Positions 1 to 11,554 are shown, numbered from the stretch's first letter. The stretch: 64,000 nucleotides of DNA from Arenicellaceae bacterium (GCA_029246505.1 JAQWNC010000010.1:55227-119226); one strand, 5' to 3'. Numbers and translations are program-made. Notes: generated from the letters alone by a model not told the origin.

Positions 1-376
1 AAATCAACCCCACAGGGAGAAAATTTATTGGATCAAGAAATTTTAGCCCATAGTAAACCAGCGTCGCGACTGTACCACTAAGAATAAATGAAGCGATTAC
101 CACGCCGATTAAAAGAAAAATAAAAAGTGCAGGCATAGCCCTTGCCATTCCTTTCATTATTGCAGCTCGAATATTAGCATAACGATTTCCCAACCACAGG
201 CTATTACAAATCACCCAGACCAAAGCAATCATCAGGACTCCGTGAAGCCCATCCTGTAAGTGCAAAATAAACAATGTATATGCTATCCATGCCAACATAA
301 AAATAAATGTCACTAGGGCATGCTTTACGCTCGGTTTACTCGCTGATTCAAACATACTCGGTCCTGGTGGCATCAT
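1..376 (-). CDS. NhaC-family Na+/H+ antiporter, N-terminal part (runs off left edge)
   Basis: The minus-strand frame starting at the ATG at 376-374 is open to the window edge, giving 125 residues with no stop. It shows a short polar N-terminus, two hydrophobic segments at about residues 18-60, then a basic loop and a third long hydrophobic stretch (about 80-108) containing the motif FLLIGVVIASFILSGTVATL. That motif resembles the conserved start of NhaC-family antiporters, inner-membrane proteins that exchange Na+ for H+. A second Met directly follows the first, so the start could be one codon later. Family assignment rests on the N-terminal quarter only; the catalytic core lies outside the window. 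Confidence 0.6.
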   Translation of the reverse strand, partial: MMPPGPSMFESASKPSVKHALVTFIFMLAWIAYTLFILHLQDGLHGVLMIALVWVICNSLWLGNRYANIRAAIMKGMARAMPALFIFLLIGVVIASFILSGTVATLVYYGLKFLDPINFLPVGLI

Positions 377-455
377 GATTTTGAATGCAATGGCCTAGAT
401 CGCATTTGTAATACTTACTAGCGCCCAAATCGCCCTCTTTGCTGTGTCACGCTAA

Positions 456-1300
456 TTAGCCCTCGTGGTATCGCAGATGGACGCAAATGTCAGCGCGTTG
501 AACCTTAATTAATACGATCTCGCCCACATTTCCTTTTATGATTAAATCATTTACAAATTTGCAAACTAAAAATCCGTGAACTATCGTATCATCAGATAAC
601 AAACCTGCACTCTCACTGGGTGAAGAGCTCATTATCGAACCTACCGTAACCACGATAAGTAAACCTCGAGCTTCCAAATAACGATCATAGCATTCATCGC
701 CTATCCCAACGCGCACCTGTTGACTTGAAGAAAGCTCCGACGCTACCCATTATCATTATCAGCCAAACTTTGCTACGATTCCAACCGCCTTTGATTATGA
801 TTATCTTATAAACTGCTCAACTAAATTTCTGATTTACGCTGAACAATCCAGGCAGCTTCATCCTCGGCTAATCGAGACTTAAACAACTGTTGTTGTTTGT
901 AGTCCGGCTGCAGTCTCTCAGCTCGTTGTCCTTCTCATTGGGCTCGAACCGACTGAGACCCTGACCTTTCTGATGCTTCAGAACCAACAATTACAGCGCT
1001 AATGCTATCGACCTGTCGCTGGTTTAGCTGCACCGTTGACCCACCATTGACAGAAGAAGAAACATCGTAGGCACCACTAAACTCCTGCCTCACAGAACTA
1101 AATACAATCCCGGACTCCAGAAGTTCTTGTAAATCTAACCTGGTTTCAACTTCGTCTTCCAACAACTATTCGAGTTCTTCGATGCGGTTTAACATCGCCA
1201 ATTGCCTCTGATCTCTAGTCTGTACCACCTGCCCTATAAAGCGTTGCGTCAGAATCGTTGATAAAATGGCCACTGCCAAAGCAACGAGTGCAACAAACAT
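456..1300 (-). pseudogene. Broken PDZ-domain membrane protein
   Basis: Read on the minus strand from the ATG at 1300, the frame gives an N-terminal membrane anchor (MFVALVALAVAILSTIL), a coiled-coil-like acidic stretch (LNRIEELE), then an in-frame TAG. Homology-like sequence continues past this and further stops to the segment RLAEDEAAWIVQRKSEI. A frameshift near 740 is needed to reach the final PDZ-like part at 456-716, where GLLIVVTVGSIMSSSPSESA and the following SAGLLSDDTIV resemble the PDZ carboxylate loop and core. Homologues in gammaproteobacteria have an anchor, linker and C-terminal PDZ domain of unknown role. Several nonsense codons plus a frameshift make it non-functional. Confidence 0.6.
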
Positions 1301-1502
1301 TAAATTTTTTACCTCCACCTAGCTATCCTATTCCATACTCGGAAATATAGCCTTAGCAGGCTATAACCTATGGCTAGCATAGCGCATCTCTTGAGAATAC
1401 TTATTACACAGGCTTAATCTGGTATTCATGTCTCATTAGAAAAGCAAAATAACCTCTACTATATGGACAGCTTTTGCATTCATAGTTGTGTTTTTTTAAA
1501 TC

Positions 1503-1994
1503 CGCTGCCCATAATGATATTGCTGAAGATAATCAGCTCAAGTTTGAAATTATCGACTTTGGACTATACCGTCCGGTGGAATTAATGGCATCGATAATAC
1601 TGGAAACCTGATTGGTACTGATAATTCGAACCGGACATTCTACACGTTAGCGCAGCACACCGATGTTATTCCGAAAATCCCTCACACGTTATTTGGCTTC
1701 GAATGGTGCGCTGAAAAATACTCTCAAGTTATCCACAGACTGTATTTGGTTCTAGAGCATCCATCGAAGAACAATGCTATTAAATCCAGATACGCAACTA
1801 AACGCATATACCGCCGCTCAAAAGCTAGCGTCAATGAAACTATAATATGTAGTACCGCAACCTGAGAAATGAACGACGCCAATTTACTCACTGGTAAAAT
1901 CTAGACCTTAGGCATATGGAATGAAGACCAGTCCTTAATAACCCGAGACTTCCGCTTTATTACGCAAGCCGACTACTTTAAAGGCTTGGAATAG
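1503..1994 (+). pseudogene. Degenerate DUF3859-like gene remnant
   Basis: Plus-strand fragments in shifting frames recall DUF3859 proteins. One is LKFEIIDFGLYRPVE near 1540-1580; after a frame change come TFYTLAQHTDVIPKIPHTLF, FGFEW and RLYLVLEHP; near the end is LGIWNEDQSLITRDFRFI. The order and spacing fit a single domain of about 150 residues, but there are several frame changes and stops, including TGA and TAG late in the gene. No start can be assigned with confidence. The family has no established function. The assignment comes from recalled family consensus, not a search. Confidence 0.42.
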
Positions 1995-2090
1995 CAAAGC
2001 GGAAGATGATAGTGCCTACTGCTTTATCGAAAAATTATAGTTATTGATCAGCGCTAAATTTTATGCAAAACCAACGGAATAGACCTAAAA

Positions 2091-3374
2091 CTAATTCGGT
2101 AATGCACTAAAACCTAGATATTTAGCTTCCATGCCTAATTCTTCTTCAATACGCAGAAGCTGATTATATTTCGCAACGCGATCAGACCGACATAAGGAAC
2201 CGGTTTTTATTTGGCCAGCAGCGGTAGCCACTGCAAGGTCAGCAATCGTTGTGTCTTCCGTCTCACCCGAACGGTGCGAAATAGTTACTCGATACCCTGC
2301 GTCCTGTGCCATTTTTATAGCATCCATTGTCTCACTAAGAGAGCCAATTTGATTAAACTTGACAAGAATAGAATTTGCTACTCCAAGATCAATACCTTTT
2401 TTCAGAATTTTAGTATTGGTAACAAAAAGGTCGTCCCCAGTTAACTGAATGCGATCCCCAACTCGATTAGTTAAATCAGCCCACCCCCCCCAATCATCTT
2501 CAGCCATACCATCTTCAACCGTTAAAATTGGATACTTATTGACCCAATTTTCAATATACCCGGCGAAGTCGCCAGAATTCAAACTTAAACCCTCGGCATC
2601 CAAGCGATAGTAACCATCTTCATAGAACTCAGTACTAGCGACATCCAACCCAAGAACAATCTCCTTACCAGCTTGATAGCCTGCCTCATCAATGGCTTCT
2701 ACCAAAATTGAGCAGGCAGCTTCATTAGAAGGCAAATTTGGTGCAAAACTACCTTCATCACCAACAGATGTATTCAGACCCTGTCCTTGAAGTACCTTTT
2801 TTAAGGAATGAAAAATTTCCGTACCAGCGCGCAAGGCTTCAGAGAACGAGTCAAATCCAGCGGGTAAGATCATGAATTCCTGAAAATCTATAGAATTATC
2901 GGCGTGCTCACCACCGTTAATAATATTCATTTGCGGCACCGGCAACAAAAGCGAATCATTACCAAACAAATTTGCGTAGTGCCGATACAGCGGAATTCCT
3001 ACAGATACTGCAGCTGCCTTAGACGAAGCCAAAGACACCGCGAGAATCGCATTTGCACCCAGTTTACTCTTACTCTCAGTACCATCGAGATCGAGCATAA
3101 TATTATCAATATTTCGCTGGTCCAAAGCATTCACATTTTGCAATGCGCTGGCCAGAGGTCCACAGGCGTTTGCTACAGCCTTTCTAACTCCTTTTCCCTT
3201 ATAACGAGCATCTTCATCCCGCAACTCCAAAGCCTCTAGAGACCCTGTTGAAGCACCCGACGGCACACCCGCACGACCAAACGAGCCATCGCTCAATAAA
3301 ACATCAGCTTCAATTGTTGGATTACCACGCGAATCTAAAACTTCGCGCGCTATTACAGATTTAATCTTAGACAT
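2091..3374 (-). CDS. eno: Enolase (phosphopyruvate hydratase)
   Basis: Enolase interconverts 2-phosphoglycerate and phosphoenolpyruvate in glycolysis and is also an RNA degradosome partner in many gammaproteobacteria. The 427-residue protein has the family's usual length. It shows the N-terminal substrate loop region (GVPSGASTG), the catalytic loop [12 protein letters not shown] with the general acid Glu, and the C-terminal signature [17 protein letters not shown]. The start at MSKIKSV was chosen because known enolases begin there; an upstream in-frame ATG would add seven residues without a better ribosome site. It is last in the minus-strand order pyrG-kdsA-eno, about 220 bp after kdsA, so it may also have its own promoter. 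Confidence 0.97.
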   Translation of the reverse strand: MSKIKSVIAREVLDSRGNPTIEADVLLSDGSFGRAGVPSGASTGSLEALELRDEDARYKGKGVRKAVANACGPLASALQNVNALDQRNIDNIMLDLDGTESKSKLGANAILAVSLASSKAAAVSVGIPLYRHYANLFGNDSLLLPVPQMNIINGGEHADNSIDFQEFMILPAGFDSFSEALRAGTEIFHSLKKVLQGQGLNTSVGDEGSFAPNLPSNEAACSILVEAIDEAGYQAGKEIVLGLDVASTEFYEDGYYRLDAEGLSLNSGDFAGYIENWVNKYPILTVEDGMAEDDWGGWADLTNRVGDRIQLTGDDLFVTNTKILKKGIDLGVANSILVKFNQIGSLSETMDAIKMAQDAGYRVTISHRSGETEDTTIADLAVATAAGQIKTGSLCRSDRVAKYNQLLRIEEELGMEAKYLGFSALPN

Positions 3375-3595
3375 ATCTTGGGCCTTTACAATCATCGTCA
3401 GAGATCTTCTGACTTAGTACGTATATTTAACAATCTAGCCTATCTAGTTGAACCGCCTGACTGAACTATCTAATTAAACTATCTAGAACCTTATTTAACC
3501 TTAACGATAAACTGAAAAATTAATTTGGTTTACGATCTATATTTGGCCGCGCAGGCTTCAATAGAATAACTTCAAAACGTCACGTTCAAAAATAC

Positions 3596-4411
3596 TCAAT
3601 TCGATTTGGCGCAAAAATCTATATTTTTTAAAGTAGAGAGTAAACCACCTAATTGATCTAACGGCCAAGCATTGGGCCCATCGCTTTTCGCTTGTTTAGG
3701 ATTTGGATGCGTTTCCATAAATATTCCTGCAATCCCGACAGCAACAGCTGCTCGGGCAAGCACTGGTACAAACTCTCGTTGACCACCTGAACTACTACCT
3801 TTTCCGCCTGGAAGCTGTACCGAATGAGTCGCGTCAAAAACTACCGGACAATTTGTGTCGCGCATAATAGCAAGCGAACGCATATCGACTACCAAATTAT
3901 TGTATCCAAAGCTGGCCCCGCGCTCACATACAGAAACCCGGCCCTCACCACCTGCCTCAATTGCTTTTTCAACAACTTGACTCATTTCGGGTGGAGAAAG
4001 GAATTGACCCTTCTTAATATTTACTGGTTTACCGCAAGCGCCAACTGCCTGGATCAAATCAGTTTGTCGGCATAAAAATGCAGGCGTTTGCAACATATCA
4101 ACTACCGCAGCAACTCGCTCGACCTGCTCCGGCGTATGTACATCTGTCAGTACGGGCATACCCGCTCGGTCACGCACCTCAGCTAGAATATCCAAACCTT
4201 CCACAAGGCCTGGTCCTCGAAAAGATCTATTTGAAGTACGATTCGCTTTATCAAACGAAGACTTATAAATAACCGGAATATCCAGTTCACCGCAGATATC
4301 TGCAATTCGAGCAGATGTTTCAAGCGCAAATTTACGAGACTCTATTACACACGGCCCTGCAATAAGAAACATGGGGCGGTCATTTCCAACTTCGAAATCA
4401 GCAATTTTCAT
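3596..4411 (-). CDS. kdsA: 3-deoxy-8-phosphooctulonate synthase
   Basis: KdsA condenses phosphoenolpyruvate with arabinose 5-phosphate to make KDO 8-phosphate, the first step of KDO synthesis for the lipopolysaccharide inner core. The 271-residue protein shows the TIM-barrel start [12 protein letters not shown], the segment [12 protein letters not shown] for phosphate binding, and [10 protein letters not shown] in the middle. Length is slightly below the roughly 280 residues of the E. coli enzyme. It lies 52 bp downstream of pyrG on the same strand and precedes eno, a conserved gammaproteobacterial order. Start ATG gives MKIADFEVG, consistent with homologues. Confidence 0.97.
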   Translation of the reverse strand: MKIADFEVGNDRPMFLIAGPCVIESRKFALETSARIADICGELDIPVIYKSSFDKANRTSNRSFRGPGLVEGLDILAEVRDRAGMPVLTDVHTPEQVERVAAVVDMLQTPAFLCRQTDLIQAVGACGKPVNIKKGQFLSPPEMSQVVEKAIEAGGEGRVSVCERGASFGYNNLVVDMRSLAIMRDTNCPVVFDATHSVQLPGGKGSSSGGQREFVPVLARAAVAVGIAGIFMETHPNPKQAKSDGPNAWPLDQLGGLLSTLKNIDFCAKSN

Positions 4412-4463
4412 GGTATTTCAGTTGCTCGCAGATATTTTGAATATAGTTTTAATCGACTTCTGT

Positions 4464-6107
<1,644 letters not shown>

Positions 6108-6274
6108 CTAATTAGCCTAAGCAAAGCCACAATTACCCCTGCATTAACGTACGCAGGATGGGGTGAAACTCGTGAGACCAGTCAAAATATTCCGTCCTCC
6201 AGACGGTAGTCGACACTAACAGAGCTGACACAAAGCAACAACAAAAGTTGTTACGATTATCAATGAATTTTCAC

Positions 6275-6655
6275 TTAACACTTGCGGTCACTGCTATTTC
6301 TAGCTTCATTTGTTGATCCAACAAACCGGTAACTATTATTATTTCTGCTGGACGAACGTTACCAAAATATTTTCCAGTATTGGCCAACAAGGTTTGAAAT
6401 CAGCTCTGTTAGGGAAGATATCGCAAACACGTAACACTTGGTCGACAGCTTTACCAGCTTGCTCTAGAGCCAACTCAATGTTTTGAAAACGGCTCTGCTT
6501 GTTCTAGAATATAGTTTGAAATCGACATTGCTTGATAATCAGAACCTGTATAACCAGAAGCAAACACATAGCTATTATCAACGGCAGCCCTTGAATACCC
6601 CATTCTGGACTCAAACTCTGAACCGCTGCTAATTAACTTGCTAATAGCGTCATCT
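6275..6655 (-). pseudogene. Broken RidA (YjgF/YER057c/UK114)-family gene
   Basis: RidA proteins hydrolyse reactive enamine/imine intermediates such as 2-aminoacrylate. Minus-strand fragments here match the fold in order across three frames. First is SGSEFESRMGYSRAAVDNSY with VFASGYTGSDYQ; then FQNIELALEQAG and VLRVCDIFPNRADFKP after a frame change; last is GKYFGNVRPAEIIIVTGLL and MKLEIAVTA after another. The final frame ends at TAA (6277-6275). Two frameshifts interrupt it and no clean start is visible, so it cannot encode a full protein. It lies upstream of pyrG on the same strand. Confidence 0.65.
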
Positions 6656-6848
6656 AATTTGTATATTTTGTTGGCAAAAACCTACTGAAACATTAAACAT
6701 ACTGAAACTGCATTACCAAAATAACAGGAAATCTATTGATTGTGCTAATTACATTTAATCGGTTTTAGCTTGATCAAACCTCTTTGAAATTAGCTATTAT
6801 TCAAATTCGATGCCATTAACGCTTTTATGTTACTAAAAAGAAAAAACT

Positions 6849-7337
6849 ATGACCTCGCATTCGAAAGTCATTATTGCTGATTATACCAACCCGCTGCATA
6901 CAAACGATCTAATACTATTGCTTAACTACTATGCTCTTGACCCAATGGGTGACAATCAACCGTTAGCAGAAATGGTAAAGCAGAACCTCGTAGGTGAGCT
7001 GGCAAAAATTCCGAAGGCTTTCAGCCTACTGTGTTATGTAAATAACAAAGCAGCCGGGCTAATAAATTGTTTCTAGGGTTTCTCCACCTTTTAAGTGTAA
7101 GCCGCTTATTAATATTCATGATTTGATTGCCCATAGTAAATATCGTGGTCGGGGGTTTTCTAATCAAATGTTAGACCACGTTGAACAAATAGCTACCCAT
7201 CGTAGTTACTGTAAACTCACCCTCGAAGTATTGACTAAAAATTCTCCTGTTCAGCTGGTTAAACAAAATTTGGTTTTAGTCCTTATGTGTTAAACGACAA
7301 AAACAATCACGCTATATTTTTCGAAAAACCTCTCTAA
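6849..7337 (+). pseudogene. Broken GNAT-family N-acetyltransferase gene
   Basis: The start ATG at 6849 opens a 75-codon frame (LILLLNYYALDPMGDNQPL ... AAGLINCF) that ends at an early TAG. Reading on gives GFSTF, then after a frame change KCKPLINIHDLIAHSKYRGR with GRGFSNQMLDHVEQIA, the acetyl-CoA binding region of GNAT enzymes. KLTLEVLTKNSPV follows, and a second frame change leads to GFSPYVLNDKN and FFEKPL before TAA at 7335-7337. One nonsense codon and two frameshifts make it inactive. The order of motifs A and B and the total of about 160 codons fit small GNAT proteins. Confidence 0.65.
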
Positions 7338-7480
7338 AAGAGCGCTAACACTGTTAACTGCTAAGGAATATTAATTATTCGGTAAATAGCTTCCGGAGTT
7401 TGCCCACGCTCGCTATATTCACTGTGTGTTGTTAGGGACAACTAAGGAATGTTAAATAAAGTTAAAAACATTGCGCTGGT

Positions 7481-8824
7481 ATGATTGAGCGTTTCCAGTT
7501 TCGGTCAATGCTCTATGTGATATTGGGCCTAGCATTGATTGGTGTACTCCTATCCCAATATAAACCACCTGCTAGAAGCTTGGTTGACATTCAAAAATCT
7601 GGCGAGTTGCGTGTTCTCGCTACCGAAGCCCCAGGTGTATATACCTATGCAACAGGCGTTTCAATTGGATTTGACTATGACGTACTCGAGCTATTCGCCT
7701 CCGAACTACAGGTAGAGCTAAAAGTAATAAATAAACCTCCTTTCCAGCTAATTGCTAGTTTGCAAGCTGGGTATGGCGACCTAATTGTAGGGTCGTATCT
7801 CCGCTCCATCGAAGCGGTCGAAGGTGTTTCGCAAAGCCCAACGATCTTGCAGGTACCAACTGTTATTGCTTACCAGCGCGGTACCAAACGACCAACACGC
7901 AGGGATCAACTGCAATCCGCTTCTGTCGCCTACGAAAAACGGATACCCAACACGTATAGAAACGAGCTGATTGTCGGCGGCACAGCTTATTCAGATGGAT
8001 ACCAGATGCTGCAAGATCTTGTCGAGAGCAAAGTCTCCACTGCAATGACCACCGAAGACCGGCTAAACGTCGTGCGACGCTATTTACCAAAACTAAGTGT
8101 GGCTTTTTATCCCGGCAGCACGGTGGAAAAAGTTTGGTATCTGCCCCAGCGACCTGCATTCGATCTTTACACCAAACTCGAGAAATTCACTCAACATATT
8201 CGAGAAAGTGGCGACCTTAAACGTGTTGCAGAGCAACACTTTAAAACTGTAGAAAGCATGCACTATCTCGACCTTAGGGCCATTGAAGAAGCAGTGAGCG
8301 AGGTGCTTCCCACATACCTAGATCAGTTTAAAAAAGCAGCTGAACAAAACGGCCTTGATTGGGAACTTCTCGCCGCTGTTTCTTATCAGGAATCCCTATG
8401 GAACCCCGACGCCATCTCACCGACAGGGGTTCGTGGCATGATGCAAATAACTGAAGCAACAGCCGCCTCCTTAAACTTAGATGATCGAACAGATGTAGAG
8501 CAGAGTATTAATGGCTCGGCAGAATATCTAGCAAACATCCTGGCTAACATACCGGACGATATCACCGAGCCTGAACGAACCAAGTTGTTACTTGCAGCCT
8601 ATAATTTTGGTCCAGAAGGAATAAATCAAGCTATCTCGAAAACCCGCGCCTCCTGGAATAAAAGCATCTACTGGCGTGAAGTCGCTAAACTTGGAATCCG
8701 CGAATACGCTCTTGAACGTCCATTTCCAACCAGCCAAAAAATATTGAATAGAGGTAAACAGGCGGAGGAATACGTAAAACGAGTATCGATATTTAGAGAC
8801 ATTCTGCGATATCATGATTTGTAA
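7481..8824 (+). CDS. mltF: Membrane-bound lytic murein transglycosylase F
   Basis: MltF cleaves peptidoglycan glycan strands to 1,6-anhydromuropeptides at the outer membrane. The 447-residue protein has an N-terminal hydrophobic segment (residues 8-24, MLYVILGLALIGVLL). A periplasmic solute-binding-like regulatory domain follows (about 35-265, starting SGELRVLATEAPGVY). The C-terminal SLT domain (about 275-430) contains AAVSYQESLWNPDA with the catalytic Glu and the signature GVRGMMQIT. It is monocistronic in appearance; the only upstream gene is the broken GNAT gene. No lipobox is obvious. Confidence 0.93.
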   Translation: MIERFQFRSMLYVILGLALIGVLLSQYKPPARSLVDIQKSGELRVLATEAPGVYTYATGVSIGFDYDVLELFASELQVELKVINKPPFQLIASLQAGYGDLIVGSYLRSIEAVEGVSQSPTILQVPTVIAYQRGTKRPTRRDQLQSASVAYEKRIPNTYRNELIVGGTAYSDGYQMLQDLVESKVSTAMTTEDRLNVVRRYLPKLSVAFYPGSTVEKVWYLPQRPAFDLYTKLEKFTQHIRESGDLKRVAEQHFKTVESMHYLDLRAIEEAVSEVLPTYLDQFKKAAEQNGLDWELLAAVSYQESLWNPDAISPTGVRGMMQITEATAASLNLDDRTDVEQSINGSAEYLANILANIPDDITEPERTKLLLAAYNFGPEGINQAISKTRASWNKSIYWREVAKLGIREYALERPFPTSQKILNRGKQAEEYVKRVSIFRDILRYHDL

Positions 8825-8945
8825 ACAACGAGCACAATCGATTGCTGAGCTAACGATCATATTTTCTCTTCTAGCCTTAAGCAATCAACCCGGCTTAAAT
8901 CAAAACTTCAAAGTCTCTCTCTCCCCTCACTAAATTTATCGCGTC

Positions 8946-9614
8946 ATGAAAGATCCTATTATTCTGGAAACTGGAAACACCCCGTCTCATGCAATTATTT
9001 GGCTTCATGGCCTGGGGGCTAGTGGTCATGATTTCGAAGCTATAGTTCCTCAACTGCATTTACCTGAGGACGCATCTATTCGTTTTATATTCCCAACCGC
9101 TCCGGATCGACCGGTAACCGTAAACGGTGGAATGCTTATGCCTGCCTGGTACGATATAAAGGGGCTCGATATAGCCAGCAAACAAGATCGTGAAGGAATG
9201 CAGGAATCATTCACCTTGATAGAGCGACTAATAAGCGAGCAAATCGGCCTCGGAATAAATGCCGATAAGATTGTTCTTGCAGGTTTTTCACAAGGTGGCG
9301 CTGTCGTTCTTTATACTATGCTGAGAAGTAAGCATTCTTTACTGGGCGTAATGGCCCTTTCTTGCTACCTACCATTGGCCGAAGCCAGCGAAGCCGAGCG
9401 TACTAATAGCAATCAACAGACGTCTATTTTCATAGGGCATGGAACATTGGATCCTTTAGTGCCTCACGAGCTCGGGCTAAACAGCCGGGATGCTCTAAAA
9501 AGTTTCGGTTATCAAACCACTTGGCATGAGTACCCAATACAACACAGTGTCTCTCTTGAAGAGATCATGGATATTTCATCCTGGCTAAGCGCTTTAATCG
9601 AAAAGACCAAGTAG
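8946..9614 (+). CDS. Alpha/beta hydrolase, phospholipase/carboxylesterase family
   Basis: The 222-residue cytosolic protein looks like the bacterial carboxylesterase/lysophospholipase group related to acyl-protein thioesterase. It shows the oxyanion region WLHGLGASGHDF at about residues 18-30, FPTAPDRPVTVNGG after it, the nucleophile elbow GFSQGGAV (Ser near residue 118), GHGTLDPLV with the acidic residue, and a His near the C-terminus (IQHSVS). Substrates are likely short-chain carboxylic esters, inferred from family. It starts 121 bp after mltF on the same strand, close enough for read-through but with no visible coupling. Confidence 0.88.
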   Translation: MKDPIILETGNTPSHAIIWLHGLGASGHDFEAIVPQLHLPEDASIRFIFPTAPDRPVTVNGGMLMPAWYDIKGLDIASKQDREGMQESFTLIERLISEQIGLGINADKIVLAGFSQGGAVVLYTMLRSKHSLLGVMALSCYLPLAEASEAERTNSNQQTSIFIGHGTLDPLVPHELGLNSRDALKSFGYQTTWHEYPIQHSVSLEEIMDISSWLSALIEKTK

Positions 9615-9794
9615 GTTTAAGTTAATAAAATAAAATCTTAAGCACTAACAAACCATCAGGTATAAAAAATGCAAATATCGCGCCATTTGCCAACTCGTGG
9701 GCCCCGTATGTGATGGGGAAATAGAACCCTCGAGTTTTCGTCGGCTACACTACATGCCTTGAGCCGACTGGGGGACAAATCATAAACCTAAAAA

Positions 9795-9960
9795 TCACTC
9801 ATATTCTTTCATTACCAGTGCCGAAGTCTGCAGCTCCTACCCATCTTTATAATTCTCAATTTGATAGCTACCAAAATCAGACTGCACCGAACTTTCTATA
9901 GCTAGTCAAGCTAGCTGTCTCAAATCAGCTAGTTAGAATCGCGACCATCTCGTTGCCTTT
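9795..9960 (-). pseudogene. Unidentified coding remnant with nonsense codons
   Basis: On the minus strand, one frame reads LADLRQLA, stop, LAIESSVQSDFGSYQIENYK, then DG, stop, ELQTSALVMKEYE before TGA at 9797-9795. The composition is protein-like over about 50 codons, broken by two or three nonsense codons, so it may be the tail of a decayed gene. No family was recognised. The rest of 9615-10176 shows no open frame of note, only AT-rich sequence and a DnaA-box match at 10166-10174. Confidence 0.25.
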
Positions 9961-10176
9961 AACTAATAATATACTCAGTTTAGGAGGTTTAGCCTTAACC
10001 TTTCCTGAACGCGTATTACCGCAGCATGAACAATTACTAGATAACAAGTATTGCCTCTCGACCTAATTAAACTAGAAATAGATTTTAGAAAGTTTACTAA
10101 CATTTCAATTTATACATACAGTCACTGCTGCACAATCCATAGTTTGATCAAGAAATAGGTAAATTTTATCCACATT

Positions 10177-10581
10177 ATGAATTTAGGAGTAAAAACCCTC
10201 CCACAACAACTTGGTGGTTTAGCTAACAACGATATCGTTAGAAAGGTGCTTGGCAACCTACTTTCAAACTCTTGAGGAGACATGGATTTACGTTCTCTAT
10301 TAAGTGGAATGAATGGCGGCGAACTATCCGATTTAGCCCAGAGCTAGTTGGGCGGTGGCAATAATAGGCCAGTCTCAACAAATCAGCTGGAAAGCACTTT
10401 CGGCTCGGAAAAAATTAAGGAAATGGCGAGTCAGTTAAATGCCGATCAAGGTTCATTGTTGAATGGTTTGAAAGAAGCCCTTTCATAAATGCTCGATAAG
10501 TCAAGCCAGGGAGGTGAGCTGCTTGATCAACTAGGTGGTATTTGAGGCATTATAGGTATGGCAAGCAAACTACTCAAATAA
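10177..10581 (+). pseudogene. DUF937/YidB-like gene with four in-frame stop codons
   Basis: A single uninterrupted frame of 134 codons from ATG 10177 to TAA 10579 reads as a DUF937 (YidB-like) protein. It begins with LGVKTLPQQLGGLANND, continues through DLRSLLSGMNGGELSDLAQS and TFGSEKIKEMASQLNAD, and ends with MLDKSSQGGELLDQLGG and GIIGMASKLLK. Four codons are stops: TGA at 10273-10275, TAG at 10345-10347 (family usually Trp), TAA at 10486-10488 and TGA at 10543-10545. There is no frameshift. A clear rho-independent terminator follows directly. The function of the family is unknown. I call it a pseudogene inactivated by substitutions only. Confidence 0.7.
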
Positions 10582-10600
10582 GGCCCAAATACCATGGTTT

Positions 10601-10627
10601 AAAAGGCGGCTATTTGTCGCCTTTTTT
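10601..10627 (+). terminator. Rho-independent terminator after the DUF937-like gene
   Basis: AAAAGGCG pairs with CGCCTTTT across a 9-nt loop, followed by a run of six T on the plus strand. It sits 20 bp after the terminal TAA of the DUF937-like frame, so the transcription unit's end is preserved although the reading frame carries stops. Confidence 0.8.
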
Positions 10628-10763
10628 CTGCGCTAAGTGGATAACATTGGTAAAGCTTCCTGTCTAAAAGCTAGGGCCCTATTAGTACTAGCCTAAACCG
10701 ATTATGGCTGGGCTTGACAGTGACTAACCACTCATTAGTAATGCTCAATTATTGTGCAAATAC

Positions 10764-10974
10764 TTGTCCACACAAGCTGTGGATAAGTCTGTGTAAAACT
10801 TTGCTAATTACCCCTGTGAACTAGATATTTACTAAACCAGTTTATCTTGCCTAATTTTTAGGCAATCTATTTTAAATTTATATATCAATATCTTACATCA
10901 TGTTTATAGAAATTTAATTTAACAGTCTTTGTTTGGGTCATGATTTATTACAAAACGGTTACGGGTGTGCACAA
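10764..10974. promoter_or_regulatory. AT-rich region with DnaA-box-like sites
   Basis: The 500-bp gap before the RDD gene holds TTGTCCACA (10764-10772, one mismatch to TTATCCACA), an exact reverse-orientation box TGTGGATAA (10778-10786), and a weaker TGTGCACAA (10966-10974). An exact TTATCCACA also lies at 10166-10174. The first two form an inverted pair around a 5-nt spacer. The flanking 10840-11030 sequence is strongly AT-rich. It could bind DnaA as a regulatory or titration site. It is not near dnaA, rpmH or mnmG, so I do not call it the chromosomal origin. Confidence 0.3.
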
Positions 10975-11083
10975 GTTAAATTTAGCGTCAATGTTTTTAT
11001 TAATTTTTTTATATAACTACCCCGCGAGTTTGCTAATATCTCGCACCGATTGCACGAAAGCCACTACCTAATTAACATTCGTA

Positions 11084-11539
11084 ATGCTGAGCCCAGGATT
11101 AATAAAAAGAATAATTATCATGGTTTACGACGGGCTGCTTTTGGCAGCGCTTGTTATGCTATTTTTTGTGCCATTTTTGGCGGTGCCGGACACGTGGGAA
11201 AGTACGCTTCCGGGCAAGCTATTTAAACAGCTGTATTTGGTTTCAATCAGTTACGGGTTTTTCGTCAGCTTTTGGTGCAAAGGCGGCCAAACACTTGGAA
11301 TGAAATCTTGGCATTTACGTCTGGTAGATACCGATGGCAACCCAGTAAGTTTCAAAGCTGCAAACATACGATATGTTTCAGCAATATTATCGTGGGCACT
11401 ACTTGGGATCGGCTACCTTTGGATATTGGTAGATAAAGATAATCTCACCTTACACGACAAATTATCCGGGACTCGAATCGTGGTATTAAAAAAGAACTCC
11501 AAAGCCGGCAAAACCAAGACAAAAAAGTGTGTGGCTTGA
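11084..11539 (+). CDS. RDD-family membrane protein
   Basis: The 151-residue protein has three predicted membrane segments, at about residues 15-33 (GLLLAALVMLFFVPFLAV), 47-66 and 103-122 (YVSAILSWALLGIGYLWILV). The family signature GGQTLGMKSWHLRLVD lies between the second and third. The C-terminal LHDKLSGTRIV is also typical, and the tail is Lys-rich. RDD proteins are poorly defined; some have been linked to ion exchange. It is monocistronic on the plus strand and convergent with lptG. No strong ribosome-binding site is visible before the ATG. Confidence 0.85.
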   Translation: MLSPGLIKRIIIMVYDGLLLAALVMLFFVPFLAVPDTWESTLPGKLFKQLYLVSISYGFFVSFWCKGGQTLGMKSWHLRLVDTDGNPVSFKAANIRYVSAILSWALLGIGYLWILVDKDNLTLHDKLSGTRIVVLKKNSKAGKTKTKKCVA

Positions 11540-11554
11540 GCACCTTACCTTACG

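Noticed and set aside
935..1165. Independent 76-residue gene
   Set aside because: It is the middle part of the broken PDZ-protein gene, bounded by nonsense codons and not by real start and stop signals.
3375..3595. Short repeated AACTATCTA-like units between kdsA and eno
   Set aside because: Only two or three imperfect copies are present, with no regular spacing or symmetry; likely chance in AT-rich sequence.
10177..10581. Reassigned stop codon (alternative genetic code) to explain in-frame stops
   Set aside because: All three stop types appear inside the broken genes, while no long housekeeping gene (valS, infB, pyrG, pnp) contains any in-frame stop and all end at ordinary stops.
10740..11080. 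Chromosomal replication origin
   Set aside because: DnaA-box-like sites and AT-rich DNA are present, but none of dnaA, dnaN, rpmH, mnmG or parAB is nearby, and too few boxes are exact.
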